Shown here piece after piece: positions 9,909 through 20,111 of a DNA stretch of 64,000 bases. Source of the DNA: an uncultured Planctomycetota bacterium (GTDB lineage: Bacteria; Planctomycetota; Brocadiia; CAIUPP01); the NCBI GenBank assembly GCA_903901045.1, contig CAIUPP010000023.1:62001-126000 (forward strand). Direction: 5' to 3'. Under the pieces are notes generated by a model that searched no databases, was not told the DNA's origin, and was given only the letters and a program-made list of their open reading frames with translations. Positions within the stretch are counted from its first letter, which is position 1. Every line of letters starts with the position of its first letter. Made by a program: the position numbers and the translations under genes.

Positions 9909-10250
9909 CTACCTTCTGTTGCGAACCGGCGGCTTGGGCTGCGCGGGCGTCGTGACGCGCTCGCCTTCGGCGACCGGGTTATTGGGATAGAAATCCGCCG
10001 GGCTGAAGGGATGGGCGTTGATGGGAGGCGTCTCCCACGCGGCGAACACCCGGCCCGAGAGTTCCTGCGGATTGCGCGAACGCGGCGGCAGGTCATTCTT
10101 GTTCGCATGCTCGACCAGTTTCGCCGCCTCGTCGAAGGCGCGCGACACCACCAGGTTCAGGCGCGCCGTGGAGGAGACCTCCAGCAGCAGCGCCAGCACG
10201 AGCAGCGCGACGCCCCCCAGCAGCACGAGTTTGTCCAGGTTGCGCATCAT
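9909..10250 (-). CDS. Small single-TM protein in pilus-like cluster
   Basis: 113 aa; N-terminal TM; start overlaps the stop of the upstream gene (10247). Confidence 0.5.
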   Translation of the reverse strand: MMRNLDKLVLLGGVALLVLALLLEVSSTARLNLVVSRAFDEAAKLVEHANKNDLPPRSRNPQELSGRVFAAWETPPINAHPFSPADFYPNNPVAEGERVTTPAQPKPPVRNRR

Positions 10251-11119
10251 TTGGGCTGAGCACCTCCGCTCGGGGCCGCAGCGTCCGGTTTCTCGGCCTT
10301 CTCGACCTTCTTGAGCAAAAGGATATACCCTTCCAGTTGCAGCGCACAGATCTGATTCGACGCATCTCCCGTGGGCGTCAGCTTGAAACTGGTCAACTGG
10401 AACACGGGGCGGTCCGTGATGGTCGGCGAGGCGGAGAGCAGGTTGCTGACCAGCCGGGTCACCGCCCTGGGGTCCACCGTCACAGTGACCAGGAAGGGCA
10501 CCCCCTCGAAGTCCGGCGCGCGATCGATGGGCACCGTATCGCGCACTTCCAGCCGGGCCACCTGCGTCACGGCGGGCCCCCCACTCTTCCCCATGAAGGC
10601 CCGGTAGAGGTAGTACCGCGACCAGTAGTCGCGCAGCACCGATTTGTACTCGGCGGGGTTCGGCAACGCGGCCGTGGTCACCCAGGCGTAGCTCTTGTAG
10701 GCCTTGGCGGGATCGGGCACCACGCGCGTCTTGATCATCTCGTTGCGCTGCGCCTCGATTTGGAGGAGGTAAGCGTTCTTGAAGTCGCCCGGGCTGACGG
10801 CCCCCTGCCCGGCGAGGGAGGCTTCCATCAACTGCGTGCTGTTGGCGAAGAAACTGCGCACGTATTCGGTCTGCGCATCCACGAACGAGGTGCGAAAATC
10901 CTGGCGCTCATTCACCGTCTTGCTGGAGGGGATTTTCGCCGCATCCAGCTTGAGCGTTTCGAGGTCCTTCAACTGCGTTTGCCATTCCGTGGCCGCCTCG
11001 GTGGAGGCGCTCTGCGCCGGGATGACCCAGAGCGTCAGGAGGAGCAGGATCAAGGCCGTAACGCCGGCGATGGCCCCCCAGAAAACGCGGCTGCTGCTGA
11101 GGTTGATTCGGAGGCTCAT
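10247..11119 (-). CDS. PilO-like/Amuc_1100-like pilus assembly protein
   Basis: N-terminal TM, coiled coil, C-terminal ferredoxin-like region (PFLVTVTVDPRAVTRLVSNLL...); directly downstream of the pilM-like gene. Confidence 0.45.
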   Translation of the reverse strand: MSLRINLSSSRVFWGAIAGVTALILLLLTLWVIPAQSASTEAATEWQTQLKDLETLKLDAAKIPSSKTVNERQDFRTSFVDAQTEYVRSFFANSTQLMEASLAGQGAVSPGDFKNAYLLQIEAQRNEMIKTRVVPDPAKAYKSYAWVTTAALPNPAEYKSVLRDYWSRYYLYRAFMGKSGGPAVTQVARLEVRDTVPIDRAPDFEGVPFLVTVTVDPRAVTRLVSNLLSASPTITDRPVFQLTSFKLTPTGDASNQICALQLEGYILLLKKVEKAEKPDAAAPSGGAQPK

Positions 11120-12819
11120 GGCGTTGCCTCCCGCGGCGGGACGACGTCAAAGCGCATCTGGACCACGTAGTAGGTGCGGACCGCGCCTCCGCCGGGATAA
11201 CTGAGCGTGGCCGAGGAGTTGAAGCCGGTCTCGACCACGTTGCGGAACATGCCGGAGGTATCCCCTTCCAGCGGCGTCTTCAGCGTGGTGCGCGCGAAGG
11301 CGGCGTGCTGCCCGTCCAGACGCCACAGCGTGCCGGCCTCCAGCGTCCCTTCATACGTTCCCGGCACGTTCGCCTTGGGCTTCAGGGAGAGGCTGATCAG
11401 CCATACTTTCTTGGTGCCGGGCGTCGAGGGGCTGTTGTTGTCGTCCGGAAGGATGCGCGCCACCTTGTCCAGCACGAGGAGGCAGAGGGAGCGGGAGGCG
11501 GCCATGTCGCGGATGCCGTCGAGCCACTTCTCGGAATCGCCGCGTCCTTCCAGCTTCTTGAACTTGATCCAGCGCTGCGAGACCGGGCCGAGCAGGTCGG
11601 TGCGCATCTGCTCGGCGGCTTTCCGGTAGGCCACGGCGCGCCATGTGGCGAACACGCCCAGCAACAGGACCAGCATCAGCGCGACCACCGCGCCGGCGAC
11701 GGCGCTGCGCCGCAGCATCGTCTGGCTGCGGCGCTCGACGAGGGTCGCCCCCACCATGTTGACGCGGGTGGCGGCCTGCCCCATCGCCTGAAGCCCCAGC
11801 CCGATGGCCGTCGCGAGGACGGGCAGGTTGCCATGAACGTAGGCGGGGTCCACGGAGTCGGCCAGCTCGATCCGTCCCAGGCCGGCCGGGACGACGACGC
11901 GCAACTTCAACTCATCCCCCAGCAGGCGCGGCAGGCCGTAGGTGGCGCTGCCCCCCCCCACCAACATGAGGCGCTCGAAGTGGAGCTTGTGCTCCTGTTT
12001 CAGCAGGTTGATCCCGTTGCGCAACTCCCCCACGAAACCGCGCATGGCCGGGGCGATCTTCTCGATCACCTCGCCGCGCCGGGTGAGCAGCGGCAGGGAG
12101 CGCTTCATATCCTCGGCGTCCTCGGCGCTGACCTCATGCGGCTGGAAGGCGCTCTGGATGGCCGCGGTCATGAAGCCGCCGCCGATGTTGAGAGTGCGCA
12201 GCCAGTAACGCCTGCCGCTGATCGCCAGCAGGGTGGTATTCGCCGCGCCGATGTCCGCCACCAGCATCGGCTCGGAGGGCTGCAATTCGTAACTGATGAA
12301 GTTGTAGAGCGCCAGCGGCGCGGCCTGGAGTTGCGCCGGCTCGATGCGGGAGGCGGAGAGGCTCAGGAGGTAATTGTTGAGCACTTCCTTCTTGATGGCG
12401 AAGAGCAACCCCTGGCGGTCGCGCGCGTTGGGGTCCGGCGGCTGGAAGACTTCGTAGTCCCAGAGGACGGCGTCCAAACCGAAGGGAATCTGCTGCTCCA
12501 TCTCGAAGCGGACCAGTTCCGCCTCGGTGCGGTCGCCGACGAGGAAGACATTGAAGGGACGCATGAAGAAGATGGAGCCGGGCAGCCCGACGGCAACGCG
12601 CGCGCGCCCGATGCGGTGCAGCTCATTGAATCGGTGGAGCGCCTGCCAGATGCGGCGGTCGCGCCCGGGCGCATCCTCCGGCGGCTCGGGGCCTTCGAAT
12701 GGGATGATCTCCGCGTCCAGCAGTTCAACGCGCTCCCCCTCCATGCGCATTTGAACGCCCTTGACGGCTGACGCTGAGATGTCCAGCCCCCAGACGCTCT
12801 TGGAGATCGATTTCGACAT
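11116..12819 (-). CDS. PilM-type actin-like ATPase with C-terminal TM/PilN-like extension
   Basis: VWGLDISASAVKGVQM...; FEMEQQIPF; VADIGAANTTLLAI; GGGSATYGLPRLLGDEL; then TM VAGAVVALMLVLLLGVFATW and about 200 aa. Confidence 0.75.
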   Translation of the reverse strand: MSKSISKSVWGLDISASAVKGVQMRMEGERVELLDAEIIPFEGPEPPEDAPGRDRRIWQALHRFNELHRIGRARVAVGLPGSIFFMRPFNVFLVGDRTEAELVRFEMEQQIPFGLDAVLWDYEVFQPPDPNARDRQGLLFAIKKEVLNNYLLSLSASRIEPAQLQAAPLALYNFISYELQPSEPMLVADIGAANTTLLAISGRRYWLRTLNIGGGFMTAAIQSAFQPHEVSAEDAEDMKRSLPLLTRRGEVIEKIAPAMRGFVGELRNGINLLKQEHKLHFERLMLVGGGSATYGLPRLLGDELKLRVVVPAGLGRIELADSVDPAYVHGNLPVLATAIGLGLQAMGQAATRVNMVGATLVERRSQTMLRRSAVAGAVVALMLVLLLGVFATWRAVAYRKAAEQMRTDLLGPVSQRWIKFKKLEGRGDSEKWLDGIRDMAASRSLCLLVLDKVARILPDDNNSPSTPGTKKVWLISLSLKPKANVPGTYEGTLEAGTLWRLDGQHAAFARTTLKTPLEGDTSGMFRNVVETGFNSSATLSYPGGGAVRTYYVVQMRFDVVPPREATP

Positions 12820-12962
12820 CCGTCCTCGCCATCAGAAAAAGCGCAACCGCGTCAGCAGTCATTGGCGCAATTATAGGCGGGGTGTTCGGGGTAAGTCAAT
12901 TTCCTTTCCCACGGCGAAGGTGGATAATTGACGCGGGGTTATCAATCTCTTCCCTTCCGCGG

Positions 12963-12991
12963 TTGAAATCGCATCGGCGGAGAAGTATCCT
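12963..12991 (+). promoter_or_regulatory. Putative sigma70 promoter for L,D-transpeptidase gene
   Basis: TTGAAA - 17 nt - TATCCT. Confidence 0.4.
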
Positions 12992-13042
12992 ATGGCGACG
13001 TGGGCCGTCTCGAAGTTTTGCGCATCCTATAGAAAGTCCGCT

Positions 13043-14044
13043 ATGAAAAATAGAGACAGTATAAAGGTCGTGACGCTCGTGGCCGGGACGATGGCCGTTG
13101 CCGGTTGGCTCTGTTTCCAGCTTCTGCCGGCGCGAGGCGGCGCATCCGCGCCTAATCTCCGCGCTTCTGCGGCCGCCTCCTCGCAGCCCGGCGCGCGCCG
13201 CGAGGCGGCGCGCTTGCTCATCCCTGTCCGCGCGGAGATGGGGGTCGACTTGGCGGCTCCCGCCGCGCCCGCCGCCGAAACGACGCCGGCCGCGCCGGCG
13301 ACTCCCGTGGAAAAAGCGTCCCCCTCCGTGACGGAGCAGGCGAAGAAGCTCATCGCCGATGGGAAAAAGCCCGAGGCGCGCGCGGCGCTGACGGAGGCGA
13401 TTCTCGCGGCAGCCGAGGGGCCGGCGCGCGACGAGATGCGCCAGACGCTCGACCTGATCAACGCCGAGCTCTTCTTCTCCCGCTCTCCCTCGCCGGACTG
13501 CATTTTCTACAAAGTGAAGGAGCGCGATACGCTGGGGCAGATCGCCACGCAGCAGAAGAAGGACCCCTACTTCGCGAATGTGATCATGCTGGTCAACGGG
13601 ATTTCAAATGCGAAGAAAATCCGGCCCGACCAGAACCTGAAGATCCCCCAGGGCAGTTTCTCCGCCATCGTCCAGAAACGCGCGCACCGCCTGATCATCC
13701 TGCTCAACGGCCAGTACATCAAGGAATACCCTGTGACGCTCGGCGCTGCGGCCACTCCGACGCCTGAGGGGACGTTCTTCGCGGACACCAAGCAGGTGAA
13801 CCCGGACTGGTACGCCCCCGACGGGACGGTGTACAAGTTCGGCGATTCGCACAACATCCTGGGCACGCGCTGGATCGGCCTGAAGGGGGCTCCGGAGTAC
13901 CAGGGCTACGGCGTCCACGGCACGACCGACCCGCAGAGCATCGGCAAAGACGCCTCCAACGGCTGCGTGCGCATGCTGAACCCGGATGTGGAGGAAGTCT
14001 TCGGGATGCTGATGGCGGGCGATAAGGTCAGCATCGTCAAGTGA
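13043..14044 (+). CDS. LysM domain L,D-transpeptidase (YkuD family)
   Basis: YKVKERDTLGQIA (LysM); YGVHGTTDPQSIGKDASNGCVRMLNPDVEEVF (YkuD HxxxSHGCVR-type site). Confidence 0.88.
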   Translation: MKNRDSIKVVTLVAGTMAVAGWLCFQLLPARGGASAPNLRASAAASSQPGARREAARLLIPVRAEMGVDLAAPAAPAAETTPAAPATPVEKASPSVTEQAKKLIADGKKPEARAALTEAILAAAEGPARDEMRQTLDLINAELFFSRSPSPDCIFYKVKERDTLGQIATQQKKDPYFANVIMLVNGISNAKKIRPDQNLKIPQGSFSAIVQKRAHRLIILLNGQYIKEYPVTLGAAATPTPEGTFFADTKQVNPDWYAPDGTVYKFGDSHNILGTRWIGLKGAPEYQGYGVHGTTDPQSIGKDASNGCVRMLNPDVEEVFGMLMAGDKVSIVK

Positions 14045-14087
14045 ACGGATTCAACGTTGAACGTTGAATGTTGAGCGTTGAGTCCGT
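14045..14087. repeat. TTCAACGTTGAACGTTGAATGTTGA-type imperfect palindrome
   Basis: ACGGATTCAACGTTGAACGTTGAATGTTGAGCGTTGAGTCCGT; related unit at 58462-58558. Confidence 0.7.
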
Positions 14088-14107
14088 AAGTCCCCCAAGG
14101 AAAGCGC

Positions 14108-15823
14108 ATGCCATCCCATGCTTCCCCGGCGCTGGAAACGCTCTCTTCGCGCGGGGATCGCCGTCCGCTGCTGCTGATCGGCTGCGCGCTGGTGCTCTGC
14201 GCCTGGGGTTTGATGTGGGGGCTGCCTTATTCGTTCGACCCCGCGCAGGACAGCGTAGTGCCGATCGGGCAACTGGCGGAGCGCGGGTTCGGCTTCGAGC
14301 AAATCACGGCGTACCGCTATCCCCCCTTCCATTTCCTATTGCTGCGCGCGGCGTTCCTCCCTGCGCGCGGGCTGCTTCACCTCGCGCCGGACCTCGCCGA
14401 TAACCCGAAGGTCAGCGCCACCGCATTTATCCTCACCGCCCGCCTGGTCAGCCTGCTGATGGCGCTGGGGACGGTCTGGTTCCTCTATCGTATCGGCCGG
14501 CGGCTGTGGGAGGAGTGGGCGGGGCTCGCGGCGGGCGCGGCGCTCATCCTCTCCCCGGTGACGCTCTACTATGCAAAAAACGCGAACCTCGACGGTCCGA
14601 TGATCTTCTGGCTCGCCGCCGCGCTGCTGCTGTACGTGCGCGTGCTTCAGGAGCAGCGGACTCTGGATTACCTTTGGCTTGGGGTCCTCTGCGCGCTGGC
14701 GGTCTGCACGAAGGACCAGGCGTACGGCTTCATTCTGCTGATGCCGCTGCCGATCTGCATTGCGCTGTGGCGGCGGCGCAAACGGCAATTGCGCAGCGAG
14801 GCGGGAAGCACAACCCGATGCAAGGGCAAGGCATGCCTTGCCCCTACGGAGGCGGACGAACCATACATCTCGACCACGCCCGCATGGAAGAAACTGCTGC
14901 TGGGGTTTCTCGGCTTCGCCGTTCCGTTTGTCCTCATCCACAACATCCTGTTCGATCCGCAGAATTTCCAGCGGCACGTGGAGACGGTCCTCGGACCGGG
15001 GTCGGCCCCGTGGCGCGAATGCGCGCGCGGATCGATGGGGCAGCTTCGGCTGCTGACGGAGAGCCTCCTGCGGCTGATGGATGCCTGGACGCTGCCGGGG
15101 TTGCTGCTGGCAGGGTTCGGGCTGGCGCTCGCGCTGCGCCCGGGAGCAGGCCGGTTCGAGCGCGCGGCGCTGCTGGTTCCGGCCGTCTCGTATCAACTCT
15201 CTTTCCTCGCGCCGATCGGATACGTCTATCCGCGCTTCATGCTCCCAACGATGCTCACTCTCGCGCCGTTCGCCGGATACGGCGCGCTCCGCCTCTGGCG
15301 GCGGTGGGGGAAACTCGGCCCCGTGCTCACCGTCGCGGCGCTGGCATGGATGGGGCTGGCGGGGCTTTCGGTGGATTACGTCATGGGTGAATCGCCGCGT
15401 TATGAAGCGCAGCGATGGCTGGAGGAGACCGTCCCGCAAGGGCCGTCGCTGCAAATCTACTACATCGGCGAACTGCACGACATGCCGCGCTTCAACGCGC
15501 CGCTGGATGCCGTCCAGATCGAGGCGACCCCCGAGGCGCTGGCGAAACTTCCTTCCCCGTCGAGCCTGCTGGTGCTATCGCTGGATGCCGGCCAGCCCGC
15601 GCTGGGACCGGGATCCTGGCGGTTGGCTTCCATCCTCAGGCGGCATCTGGGAGAATGGGGATTATCGCCGGAGCGCCGGGCGGCTGACCCGTTCCACGAG
15701 CAGTTGCTCTCAGGGAAATTCGGATTCGTGGAAGTGAAGCGCTTCAGGTCGCCGGTGGCATCAGCCGTGCCGGAGGTGGCCGAGTCGGTGAACCGGACGA
15801 TCATCGTCATGCGCCGGCAATAA
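14108..15823 (+). CDS. Glycosyltransferase family 39/ArnT-like integral membrane protein
   Basis: Multiple TM segments; PYSFDPAQDSVV...AYRYPPFHFLLL; YYAKNANLDGPMIFWLAAALLLY. Confidence 0.75.
   Translation: MPSHASPALETLSSRGDRRPLLLIGCALVLCAWGLMWGLPYSFDPAQDSVVPIGQLAERGFGFEQITAYRYPPFHFLLLRAAFLPARGLLHLAPDLADNPKVSATAFILTARLVSLLMALGTVWFLYRIGRRLWEEWAGLAAGAALILSPVTLYYAKNANLDGPMIFWLAAALLLYVRVLQEQRTLDYLWLGVLCALAVCTKDQAYGFILLMPLPICIALWRRRKRQLRSEAGSTTRCKGKACLAPTEADEPYISTTPAWKKLLLGFLGFAVPFVLIHNILFDPQNFQRHVETVLGPGSAPWRECARGSMGQLRLLTESLLRLMDAWTLPGLLLAGFGLALALRPGAGRFERAALLVPAVSYQLSFLAPIGYVYPRFMLPTMLTLAPFAGYGALRLWRRWGKLGPVLTVAALAWMGLAGLSVDYVMGESPRYEAQRWLEETVPQGPSLQIYYIGELHDMPRFNAPLDAVQIEATPEALAKLPSPSSLLVLSLDAGQPALGPGSWRLASILRRHLGEWGLSPERRAADPFHEQLLSGKFGFVEVKRFRSPVASAVPEVAESVNRTIIVMRRQ
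14824..14843. repeat. GGGCAAGGCATGCCTTGCCC palindrome inside coding sequence
   Basis: Perfect 20-nt palindrome, in frame (CKGKACLAPT); same core as 44133..44154. Confidence 0.9.
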
Positions 15824-15912
15824 GTGGGGACACAATACTTTCGTCCGCGCTGGGACCGGCGGGTCGCGCTGGAAGCGGTGCGCACTCATTTCCTCATGCA
15901 AAGGGCGGGCCC

Positions 15913-16248
15913 ATGAAGAGCATGTTTCTCGTGCGCAGCGAACACCTGAACCACCAGGGGCACCTGTTCGGCGGCGACCTGATGGCCGAGAGCGACACCA
16001 TCGGCTACTGCCTCCTGCGGCAGGAGTACGGTCACAAGGCGTTCGTCACGCGCGCGGCGGAGATCAGTTTCGATCATCCCGCGCGGCTGGGGGATGTGAT
16101 TGAGTTCGAGGCGCACCTCCTGAAGGTGGGAAACACCTCCGTGCAGGTGGAAGTGACCGGGACGGTGGGGAAAGTTCAGATCAGCAGCGCGCGGCTGGTG
16201 TACGTCAGCGTGGGAGCGAAGGGGGAGAAGACGCCGGTGGGCGCCTGA
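15913..16248 (+). CDS. Acyl-CoA thioesterase (hotdog fold, YciA-like)
   Basis: HLNHQGHLFGGDLMAESDTIGYCLLR...VTRAAEISFDHPARLGDVIEFEAHL. Confidence 0.85.
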   Translation: MKSMFLVRSEHLNHQGHLFGGDLMAESDTIGYCLLRQEYGHKAFVTRAAEISFDHPARLGDVIEFEAHLLKVGNTSVQVEVTGTVGKVQISSARLVYVSVGAKGEKTPVGA

Positions 16249-16250
16249 GG

Positions 16251-16736
16251 TCACTCCCACCCGTGCTCGTAGAGGTTCCTCCAGCCGCTCACGTCGCGGG
16301 TTTCGATTCGCAACGGGGTCAAGCTCACGAGGAGCCAGCGGCCGTCCGCCTCGCGCTGGAATTGCATCTGCCAGACCGACACCCCCGACCCTCGCCCCGA
16401 TTCGCCCGCCAGCACGCGCACCTGCGCCATGGCGGCGGCTCCCGAGACATTCACGCTCACATCGCGAATATTGATCGAGAGTTCGTCATGGCGCCGGAGG
16501 AAGGCGTCCGCAAGTATCCGCAGTTTCTCGTAGGAATGCGATTCGTCGACGTACATCGGAGAGATGTGCGAGAAGAGTTTGTCCACGTCCCCCTGCTCGG
16601 CGGCGGAGGCCATCTGCCCGATGGCGGCGCGAATCCGCTTCTTGTCGGTCATGATCAGCCGGTCGGCGGCCAGCCAGAGAAGGACGGCGGCCACGGCGAA
16701 GCCCAGCATGGTCAAATGGCGGCTGGTGATGTTCAT
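16251..16736 (-). CDS. Hypothetical membrane-anchored protein (NTF2-like)
   Basis: N-terminal TM; IRAAIGQMASAAEQGDVDKLFSHISPMYVDE...RRHDELSINIRDVSVNVSG. Confidence 0.55.
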   Translation of the reverse strand: MNITSRHLTMLGFAVAAVLLWLAADRLIMTDKKRIRAAIGQMASAAEQGDVDKLFSHISPMYVDESHSYEKLRILADAFLRRHDELSINIRDVSVNVSGAAAMAQVRVLAGESGRGSGVSVWQMQFQREADGRWLLVSLTPLRIETRDVSGWRNLYEHGWE

Positions 16737-16799
16737 GCACTCTCCTTGGCTATTATGATATCATCGGGGGGAGAGAAGGGACAAGGAGCGCTGGAATAA

Positions 16800-17231
16800 A
16801 TGCGAGTGCTGGGAATCGATTACGGCGGGCGGCGCATCGGGCTGGCGATCAGCGACCCGATGGGGATGATCGCGCATGGGTTGCCGACGCTGAAGAACGA
16901 GTCGGAGGAGCAGGTGCTCAAGGCGCTCGGGGCGCTGATTCAGGAGCGCGAGGTGGAGGCGATTGCGCTGGGATTGCCCCGGAATATGAATGACACGCTC
17001 GGCCCGCAGGCGCAGAAGGTGATGCAGTTCGCCGAGAAGCTTGCGGTGTTCGGGAAGCCGGTGCACCTGGTGGATGAGCGGTTGACATCGGAGCGCGCGC
17101 ACCGCGCGATGGACGAGGCGGGATTCTCTTTCGCCAAGCAGAGGCGCAGCGTGGACCGGATGGCGGCGCAGTTCATCCTTCAACTCCACCTGGACTCCAC
17201 GCGCAGCAAAGCCGCAGATGCCGCCCAGTAA
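16800..17231 (+). CDS. ruvX: Putative pre-16S rRNA nuclease/Holliday junction resolvase YqgF
   Basis: LGIDYGGRRIGLAISDP, GLPRNMNDTLGPQAQKV, VDERLTS. Confidence 0.93.
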   Translation: MRVLGIDYGGRRIGLAISDPMGMIAHGLPTLKNESEEQVLKALGALIQEREVEAIALGLPRNMNDTLGPQAQKVMQFAEKLAVFGKPVHLVDERLTSERAHRAMDEAGFSFAKQRRSVDRMAAQFILQLHLDSTRSKAADAAQ

Positions 17232-17353
17232 TCTTTCATCCTTCCTGCTTCATCCCGGATTTCCCGGATGAGAATGGATTTCGAGTATAATGAGCCATTA
17301 TTGGAGCGTATGGATAAAGGGTTTTCTCTCTGTCAGAGACAGGAAACCGGCAG

Positions 17354-18700
17354 ATGTCAATGAGTGAAGCGCGAAAAGGGGCTGTGCGGGTGAGTTTTGA
17401 CAGCGGCCTCAAGCTTGAATTTCACGGCTCGAAGGTGACCAGCGACGCGGGACTTTTGGCGTATCGTGAGATTGATGAAGCGCTGGGTCTGACTACGATG
17501 GCCAGCGGCATGATTCAGGATTGGCGCACGGGCAGGAACACTCGGCACACGGTCACGGGTTTGATGCGACAGTCGACGTTCGGTCGTCTCGCCGGATACG
17601 AAGACACCAACGATGCTGAACGGTTGGCTGTTGATCCGGCGATGCGACATGTTGTGGGTGGCCGGGCAAAGACCCGCCATGCCGCCTCAACCAGCCAAAT
17701 GGGCCGGTTCGAGACCGAAGTGCTGACGCAACCGGCCAACTTGGATGCGTTGGTGGAATTGTCCGGCCAATGGATTGACCGCGTGAGGCAGCGCAAACCA
17801 ACGGACGAGATTATCCTGGACATGGACAGCTCTGTCAGCGAGACTTACGGCCAGCAGGAAGGTTCAGCCTACAACGGACATTTCAGTTGCACCTGCTACC
17901 ATCCGCTATTCTGCTTCAACCAGTTCGGCGACTTGGAGCGGATGATGCTGCGCAACGGCAATGTTCACAGCGCCGATGACTGGCGCTCCGTACTGGAGCC
18001 GGTGGTGGCCCGGTATCGCGACGGGGAGATGCAGCGCTTCTTCCGGGCCGATGCCGCTTTCGCCAACCCGAAGGTGTACGAGTTTCTGGAGAAGGAAGAA
18101 TATCTGTACGCGATTCGGCTGCCCGCGAATGATGTGCTCCAGCGGGAAATCAAACATCTCCTGACTCGTCCGGTCGGTCGTCCGCCGAATCGTCCGGTGG
18201 TGCTCTACGCCAGCTTCTCCTATCAAGCGGCCAGTTGGGACAAATCTCGTCGCGTAGTCGCCAAGGTCGAGTGGCACGCGGGTGAGTTGTTTCCGCGTGT
18301 CGGATTCATCGTCACGAATCTGAGGCGGGACGAAGAAGCGGTGGTCCACTTCTACAACGGACGGGGGACGGCGGAGCAATGGATCAAGGAAGGCAAGAAT
18401 GCTCTGAAGTGGACGCGGTTGTCTTGCCACGACTTCGCGGACAACCATGTCCGGCTGCAACTGTTTGCCCTGGCGTACAACCTGGGCAACTTTCTGCGAA
18501 GGTTGGCGCTCCCCGAAGGCGTAAAGCACTGGTCGCTGACGACGCTGCGTGAGAAGCTGGTCAAGATCGGAGCCAAAGGCGTGACGACCGCTCGGGACGT
18601 CATCTTCCAGATGGCGAAGGTGGCGGTGCCGAGGAAGTTGTTCCGCGCGATTCTGGAACGGATTGGACGCCTTCGAGTGCTGACGCTGACGCCGGGATGA
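17354..18700 (+). mobile_element. IS1380-like DDE transposase (insertion sequence; ends not resolved)
   Basis: 448-aa intact [62 protein letters not shown] motifs of IS1380 transposases. No convincing TIR/TSD found by eye. Confidence 0.85.
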
Positions 18701-18793
18701 CGGCGGCTAGACGAAACCCTGCCGGGTGACGTGAAGCGATGGGCGAACTCCGTCCCGCAATAGCGAAATACGGCTGCGGACCTCGGAAGAACC

Positions 18794-19192
18794 GTGATCG
18801 CCGTCGTCCGAATGCACGGCGAACCGGTCGGGATGAAGATTCGGTTGCTTTTTCCGTCTGCGGAAGGGAAAATGCGCGCAAGAAGGTTCACGGCGGTCGT
18901 GAACTGCAAGTCATCTGGGAAATACCGGTTGGATATTCTCTACCAAGAGAAGCGTGCGCATTCAATGATAGCAGCCATTTGCCTGCACGAGGACGAATAT
19001 CTTATGCGATTGGCGAATGATCCTGTGATCTGTCGTCGATTGTGGGAACTAGCTTGCAGTGCGATTGGTCGTCAGTGTCCAACTCAGTACGTGGAGGAAC
19101 TCAAAGTAGTGCTTTCCATTACGGACTTGACCACCCCACCCCCCGCCGCGCGTGACGCATCGGCGCATCCATACGGAACCCGGAGGCCCTGA
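18794..19192 (+). CDS. Hypothetical protein, possibly spurious
   Basis: 132-aa ORF downstream of the IS; no recognised motif. Confidence 0.25.
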   Translation: MIAVVRMHGEPVGMKIRLLFPSAEGKMRARRFTAVVNCKSSGKYRLDILYQEKRAHSMIAAICLHEDEYLMRLANDPVICRRLWELACSAIGRQCPTQYVEELKVVLSITDLTTPPPAARDASAHPYGTRRP

Positions 19193-19198
19193 AATGCG

Positions 19199-20068
19199 AT
19201 GGTCGACCCTCCCCCGCAAATCAAATTTCCTATCAGTGATGCATTCTGGCGCGATACCATTTCACGCGCGCAAGCGACACCGCTGGAGGCCCGTTGCGAG
19301 CCGGAAATCAATCCACGGCCGTACTTCACCTTCCGCGTCACCTACCGCAGCCTTGGCGGCGAGAACATCACCGCGTTGCTCGGTGTTCCGATACGCGACC
19401 GTGAGAATCAGCGCCTGCCGGCGATTATCACCGCGCCCGGATACGGCGGCTGGGAGCACGGCGTCACCTTGAGCGACTGCCAGCGCGGTTATCTCATCCT
19501 GCAGATTTCTCCTCGCCAGCAGGGCGAATCCAGCGGGTTGCCGCGCTATGAACGCTGGCAGGGAGAAGGGCCGCTCCTGCGCGGCATCAAGCAGCCGGAA
19601 GGCTACTTCTACCAGGGCGCGTATATGGACATGCTGCGCGGCGTCGATTATCTCCTTACGCGGGACGATGTCGACCCGGAGCGCATCGGCGCCATGGGCA
19701 CCAGCCAGGGCGGGGGGATCGTGCTCGCGTCCAGCGCACTCATCCCGCGGATCAAAGCGGTCGTCGCGCACGTCCCGTACTTTTGCGACATGCGGCATAA
19801 CACGGCCTTCGCCACCGGCGAACTCGACACGCCGGAACATCTGGCTACTTTCGATTACTTCGATCCGGTTCAGCTGGCGCATCGCTTGCACGCGCCCACC
19901 CTGCTAAGTTCGGGCGGGAAGGATGCCACTTGCCCAGCGGAGACGATCCGCGCCGTCTTTGATCAGCTGCCCGGCATCAAAGGATTGCTGCATTATCCGG
20001 AACTCATCCATACCTCGTCACTCGGTTTCTACCGGGCGAGTTGGGAGTGGATGGCGACTTACCTGTGA
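19199..20068 (+). CDS. Acetylxylan esterase (AXE1/cephalosporin-C deacetylase-like alpha/beta hydrolase)
   Basis: GYGGW, GAMGTSQGGGIVLASSAL nucleophile elbow, GKDATCPAETIRAVFDQL, H near C-terminus. Confidence 0.8.
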   Translation: MVDPPPQIKFPISDAFWRDTISRAQATPLEARCEPEINPRPYFTFRVTYRSLGGENITALLGVPIRDRENQRLPAIITAPGYGGWEHGVTLSDCQRGYLILQISPRQQGESSGLPRYERWQGEGPLLRGIKQPEGYFYQGAYMDMLRGVDYLLTRDDVDPERIGAMGTSQGGGIVLASSALIPRIKAVVAHVPYFCDMRHNTAFATGELDTPEHLATFDYFDPVQLAHRLHAPTLLSSGGKDATCPAETIRAVFDQLPGIKGLLHYPELIHTSSLGFYRASWEWMATYL

Positions 20069-20111
20069 TGACCTGACGAATCACCCTTCATACCTCACAC
20101 TTAAAAGAGTC

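Noticed and set aside
17282-18760. Terminal inverted repeats/target duplication of the IS1380-like element
   Set aside because: Only weak similarity (AAAGGGTTTTCTCTC versus reverse complement of ACGAAACCCT) was visible; the boundaries need a database comparison.
18794-19192. Passenger gene of the IS
   Set aside because: No motif, no proven IS boundary and a Pro/Ala-rich tail; kept only as a low-confidence ORF.
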